NCBI GenBank assembly: GCA_947573015.1
Contig: CANPDS010000121.1
Coordinates: 1 to 7,720, forward strand
Length of the DNA: 7,720 bases
From: an uncultured Muribaculum sp.
GTDB lineage: Bacteria; Bacteroidota; Bacteroidia; Bacteroidales; Muribaculaceae
Reading direction: 5' to 3'
This document shows positions 5,114 through 7,720 of the stretch, piece by piece; position 1 is the stretch's first letter, and each line of letters opens with the position of its first letter. The translations under genes were made by a program, and so were the position numbers. The notes under the pieces were generated by a model. That model was not told the DNA's origin, did no database searches, and was given only the letters and a program-made list of their open reading frames with translations.

Positions 5114-7147
5114 TTAATGACAAATAAACTTATTTGATCCGGAGAAGCCCTTGGTCGAATATCTTACAATATAAACGCCATTTGATAGTGATAGCTCAGT
5201 GGATTGCAGTGCTTCAATACATGTATTATAACACTTTCTTCCGGTAGTATCATATATCGCAATATCCATTGAATCAGACGATGTGTTTGAGATGTTCACT
5301 TTGTTGCCTGTTGCGATTATTGACAGGTGGCTTGGGATGACATCATCGCTTATATCGTCAATGCCACTGGTGACAGCTGTTCCCTTATAGCGGTAATTGA
5401 ACCTGCCGTTGGGCGCAACATCGCCATCAGAGATAAAGCTCATGATATCAGGGTTGTCATCTGAAATATTGTCTGTCCATTTAAAGTCAATATCCTGAGA
5501 TGCATCTATTCCGAGATCTGAGCGCTGAATGGCAAGATGCATTTTGTTGTTCTCAATACGGTATGAGACGGGGGCTATTGTGCGCCAATGGAAATCTCCA
5601 TCATGCTTCATCAACGAATACACGCCTGTGTCTGCATCTTTGTAGACACAATAGTCATATCCACCCCACCCTGTAGAATAATCGGTGTCCGTGTTAAGGA
5701 ATAGCCGCATCCACAGATCGGATGTTGCCGGTGAGGAAATATTATCTGTAGTTGATACATAGAAATATATATTATCTGCATCTTGAGTCACCTTTGCCGT
5801 TACAATATCATTTGTAGCGCGTTTTAATGTCGATGGTGTCTGCGCATCGGCAGATGTGATATCAGAGTCGTGCTTGTCATCACGGAATTCCAGACTTTCG
5901 GCATCCCATTGGTCAAACGAACCGTTTATGTTAATGGATAGATTGACTGTAGGCTCCGGAATAGAATGGGCACCTCGATACCTTCTTATATTAGATACTA
6001 ACTGTAGATAGTAATTATCGCGGACCAACGGATGTGCACTTGGCTCCAGATCACGGCTGAATTCGGCATTGTATACATCCACAAAATATGTCTCACCCAT
6101 GGAGCCATATGCACCAGGGCGAACATATCCTAACTCTACTTCATTTTTTATAATAAAGCGCTGAGCGATCCATTCATTGAATTGTGTCACCATCACAATT
6201 GGAGCATGCACCTCAAGGGCACGATCCCATTGCTCTTGGAAATACAGTCCATAAGGTGTCTCTTCGCATACCCCAAGTCCATAGAATGCCGGCTCCTGGC
6301 CATTATGGTAACTTTTGCCTATTTTTGAATAGGCATGCTGCGCAACACTGACCGAGATTTGTTCTACTTTCTTTTCTGTGCCATCGTAGGTCCAACCTGG
6401 AGCCTGGGGGTAAAATTCAAGCCATGGCCATTCGTCGGGATTGCGCCCTTCCATCCATGCCCATGAATTACGGAATGTAAAGAAGTCCAGAATCTCCGAC
6501 GAGACACCCTCCATGTCGTTCTTGTCGGCAAGGATCAGCGGTTTGCCATCATAATAATACCAATACTTGTCATTCCCTTTATTGGAATAGAATGTGGCAT
6601 ATACGCCCTCGATAGTTGCCGGAGTTTTGGAGTGCAATGTGAATGCAAGTTTAGGCGTTTTTAGACCCAAAGCCGTACGACGGTCGATCTCGGCCATGAC
6701 AGCTCTGACACTTGCGGGATACCAATAGGCGTTTGTCACATCTAAGAACAAGAAATCGACACCTGCATCCATCAGCATCTGCATATGCTTAGCTACGATA
6801 TAGCGGTCTCCACCTTTGTAGTATCCAAGCCAAGGCTTGCTTCCCCAATGAAATGTACCTTCCGGACCCCATTGCGGATCATCGATATTTTCGTCAAGGA
6901 GTTCTGTTACGGATTTGTCCCACTGATTATGGTAGCCGTGCCATAAATAATAGAACATACCGATACTCACATCTGTGTCAATTTCAGTACGGTCAACACC
7001 ATCACCGGCAATTGCAACCTTTCGGCCTAATTCGTCTACTGCCACCCACGTGTCTGAGAAAGTATCCCATGATACTTGAGCGCCTGCCGAAATAAAGGCG
7101 CCTGCCGACATCAGAGATGCGGCAATATATTTACAATAGTTAATCAT
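5114..7147 (-). CDS. Secreted GH99-like (GH71/GH99/WbsX-type) glycoside hydrolase-like protein with CBM9-like and T9SS-type C-terminal domains
   Basis: This 677-aa protein has four parts. A signal peptide (MINYCKYIAASLMSAGAFIS, ending AGA|Q at about 23) directs export. Residues about 59-395 look like a TIM-barrel glycosidase related to GH99/GH71: SIGMFYYLWHG (61-71), GTFHWGSKPWLGYY (97-110), AKHMQMLMDAGVDFLFLDVT (119-138), PKLAFTLHS (165-173) and the strand VMVTQFNEW (318-326), equivalent to the GH99 'FNEWxEG' motif. Here it reads FNEWIAQ, so E325 is kept but the usual second glutamate is A328. Residues about 400-590 resemble a CBM9/DOMON-type beta-sandwich (NGSFDQWDAESLEF, DADNIYFYVSTTDN, WMRLFLNTDTDYSTGWGGYD, NGRFNYRYKG). 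After the SGIDDI linker, residues 605-677 fit a T9SS type A-like sorting domain (AIYDTTGRKCY, SNGVYIVRYSTKG). It probably acts on an extracellular polysaccharide; the substrate is not deducible. It has its own promoter with an unusually long leader. Confidence 0.83.
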   Translation of the reverse strand: MINYCKYIAASLMSAGAFISAGAQVSWDTFSDTWVAVDELGRKVAIAGDGVDRTEIDTDVSIGMFYYLWHGYHNQWDKSVTELLDENIDDPQWGPEGTFHWGSKPWLGYYKGGDRYIVAKHMQMLMDAGVDFLFLDVTNAYWYPASVRAVMAEIDRRTALGLKTPKLAFTLHSKTPATIEGVYATFYSNKGNDKYWYYYDGKPLILADKNDMEGVSSEILDFFTFRNSWAWMEGRNPDEWPWLEFYPQAPGWTYDGTEKKVEQISVSVAQHAYSKIGKSYHNGQEPAFYGLGVCEETPYGLYFQEQWDRALEVHAPIVMVTQFNEWIAQRFIIKNEVELGYVRPGAYGSMGETYFVDVYNAEFSRDLEPSAHPLVRDNYYLQLVSNIRRYRGAHSIPEPTVNLSININGSFDQWDAESLEFRDDKHDSDITSADAQTPSTLKRATNDIVTAKVTQDADNIYFYVSTTDNISSPATSDLWMRLFLNTDTDYSTGWGGYDYCVYKDADTGVYSLMKHDGDFHWRTIAPVSYRIENNKMHLAIQRSDLGIDASQDIDFKWTDNISDDNPDIMSFISDGDVAPNGRFNYRYKGTAVTSGIDDISDDVIPSHLSIIATGNKVNISNTSSDSMDIAIYDTTGRKCYNTCIEALQSTELSLSNGVYIVRYSTKGFSGSNKFICH

Positions 7148-7189
7148 TTAAGGAGTAAAGATTTATCGTATGAGATTGGATAAGCTATT

Positions 7190-7201
7190 TTTGAATTCAA
7201 A
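7190..7201. repeat. 12-bp perfect palindrome in the GH99-like gene leader
   Basis: TTTGAATTCAAA reads the same on both strands and lies about 43 nt upstream of the GH99-like ATG, inside its predicted 5' leader and well downstream of the promoter. It could be a weak regulator site or chance in A/T-rich DNA. Confidence 0.3.
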
Positions 7202-7272
7202 TGAGAATGTCTATATTGCGGAAATCGATGGCATGATGAAAAATCGGTCACATTATTCCCAACATATATCAA

Positions 7273-7303
7273 CAAAGATATGTAAAAGATCGAAAACGTG
7301 CAA
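7273..7303 (-). promoter_or_regulatory. Promoter of the GH99-like gene, near-consensus Bacteroidetes sigma type
   Basis: On the minus strand a TTG (7301-7303) is followed after exactly 20 nt by TATCTTTG (7273-7280), a perfect -7 element. Predicted start is near 7267, leaving about 120 nt of untranslated leader before the ATG at 7147. The -33 TTG lies in the U-tract of the preceding terminator. Confidence 0.72.
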
Positions 7304-7353
7304 TAAAAATAAGAAGATGTCGCACCATTTTAGAAGTTTGGTGCGACATCTTC
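7301..7353 (-). terminator. Strong rho-independent terminator of the upstream sorting-domain gene
   Basis: A perfect 15-bp stem pairs 7339-7353 with 7313-7327 (arm GAAGATGTCGCACCA and its complement) around an 11-nt loop. It is followed on the minus strand by TTATTTTTATTG. It lies 39 nt past the stop codon of the gene ending at 7393. The plus-strand side has no T-run, so it terminates minus-strand transcription. Confidence 0.85.
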
Positions 7354-7392
7354 AACAAATATCGGATATTAAGATTTCTTAAGATTACATGA

Positions 7393-7720
7393 TTACATGC
7401 ATATCTTCATGATTCGGGGTGCGATATTGCGTCCTTGAATATAAACCAGAGTTATCCCTTCAGGAAATGCTACGGGTGTGATTGCCGAAGTGATTATACG
7501 CCGTGACATCAATCGTCCATCGACTGTATATAATGAAAGCGATGAACCTATGGCCTTAGGATCAATTCTTAATTCACCCGTGACCGGATCATATTCGTCA
7601 TAGATAATTTCAATAATTCCTTCAATGCCTGACAATGAGAAATCTGTAGACATCGCCTGTCGAAGTATGGAGGGAAGATAGACCTCCAGCGCAGTATATC
7701 CATCGGAATTCATGCTATTG
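7393..7720 (-). CDS. C-terminal end of a secreted protein with T9SS-like sorting domain, 5' end outside window
   Basis: 108 residues and the stop are visible. The frame is open to the window edge, so the ATG at 7713 is probably internal rather than the start. The first part reads NSDGYTALEVYLPSIL, which resembles the 'DSDGYTxLExYL' calcium-loop-like end found in secreted Bacteroidetes polysaccharide lyases; this suggests, without proving, a pectate-lyase-like or other carbohydrate enzyme. Next is SGIEGI, a linker of the same kind as SGIDDI in the neighbouring GH99-like protein. After that comes a short beta-rich domain (RIDPKAIGSSLSLYTVDGRL, then PEGITLVYIQGR) matching the pattern of T9SS type A-like sorting domains. 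It ends in KICM, close to KFICH in the neighbour. The gene is followed by a strong terminator. The sorting-domain call is fairly good; the enzyme type is uncertain. Confidence 0.7.
   Translation of the reverse strand, partial: NSMNSDGYTALEVYLPSILRQAMSTDFSLSGIEGIIEIIYDEYDPVTGELRIDPKAIGSSLSLYTVDGRLMSRRIITSAITPVAFPEGITLVYIQGRNIAPRIMKICM

Noticed and set aside
7170..7382. Plus-strand open frame of 70 codons in the intergenic region
   Set aside because: It runs through the leader, promoter and terminator of minus-strand genes and the product is low-complexity and basic with no recognisable family.
1..7720. Search for CRISPR arrays, tRNA/rRNA genes, transposases, phage or toxin-antitoxin genes
   Set aside because: No repeated spaced units, no cloverleaf-like segments and no gene of these families were seen; intergenic gaps are all under 250 nt.

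Overview
The window looks like chromosome from a Bacteroidota bacterium of the order Bacteroidales, possibly a gut Muribaculaceae-type organism; the family-level guess is inference. The evidence is a DUF4199 membrane protein (a family largely confined to Bacteroidota), two neighbouring secreted proteins with C-terminal domains resembling type IX secretion (T9SS) sorting domains, promoters of the Bacteroidetes type (TTG, about 20 nt, TAnnTTTG), and A/T-rich start contexts without Shine-Dalgarno sequences. All eight genes lie on the minus strand, so transcription runs from high to low coordinates. I see no RNA gene, CRISPR array, insertion sequence or phage gene.

Right part, in transcription order. 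A gene cut by the window edge (7720-7393) ends in a secreted-enzyme tail with a sorting-like domain and is closed by a strong hairpin terminator. The terminator's U-tract overlaps the -33 element of the promoter for the next gene, a 677-aa secreted GH99-like protein (TIM-barrel type domain, CBM9-like beta-sandwich, sorting-like domain). After a perfect 13-bp hairpin comes a secreted endonuclease/exonuclease/phosphatase (EEP) protein with an extra N-terminal domain. These three suggest an extracellular polymer- or glycan-degrading cluster, but no SusC/SusD pair is in view.

Middle part. An NfsA-type flavin nitroreductase (3663-2917) follows, with a candidate promoter and a clear terminator. Then comes surE (2778-2005), a survival-type 5'/3'-nucleotidase with its own near-consensus promoter. 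The EEP C-terminal remainder of the intergenic space carries a weak hairpin that overlaps the nitroreductase promoter.

Left part. A tight operon runs DUF4199 membrane protein (1910-1359), polyprenol-phosphate-type glycosyltransferase with two C-terminal membrane helices (1341-379), and a second, different nitroreductase (367-1, cut by the window edge). Gaps are 17 and 11 nt. A perfect -7 element only 7 nt upstream of the DUF4199 start codon predicts a nearly leaderless mRNA.

Most of the window is recognisable, ordinary Bacteroidales content. The parts most worth a second look are the GH99-like protein, whose usual second catalytic glutamate appears to be alanine, the composite EEP protein, and the packed terminator/promoter junctions.
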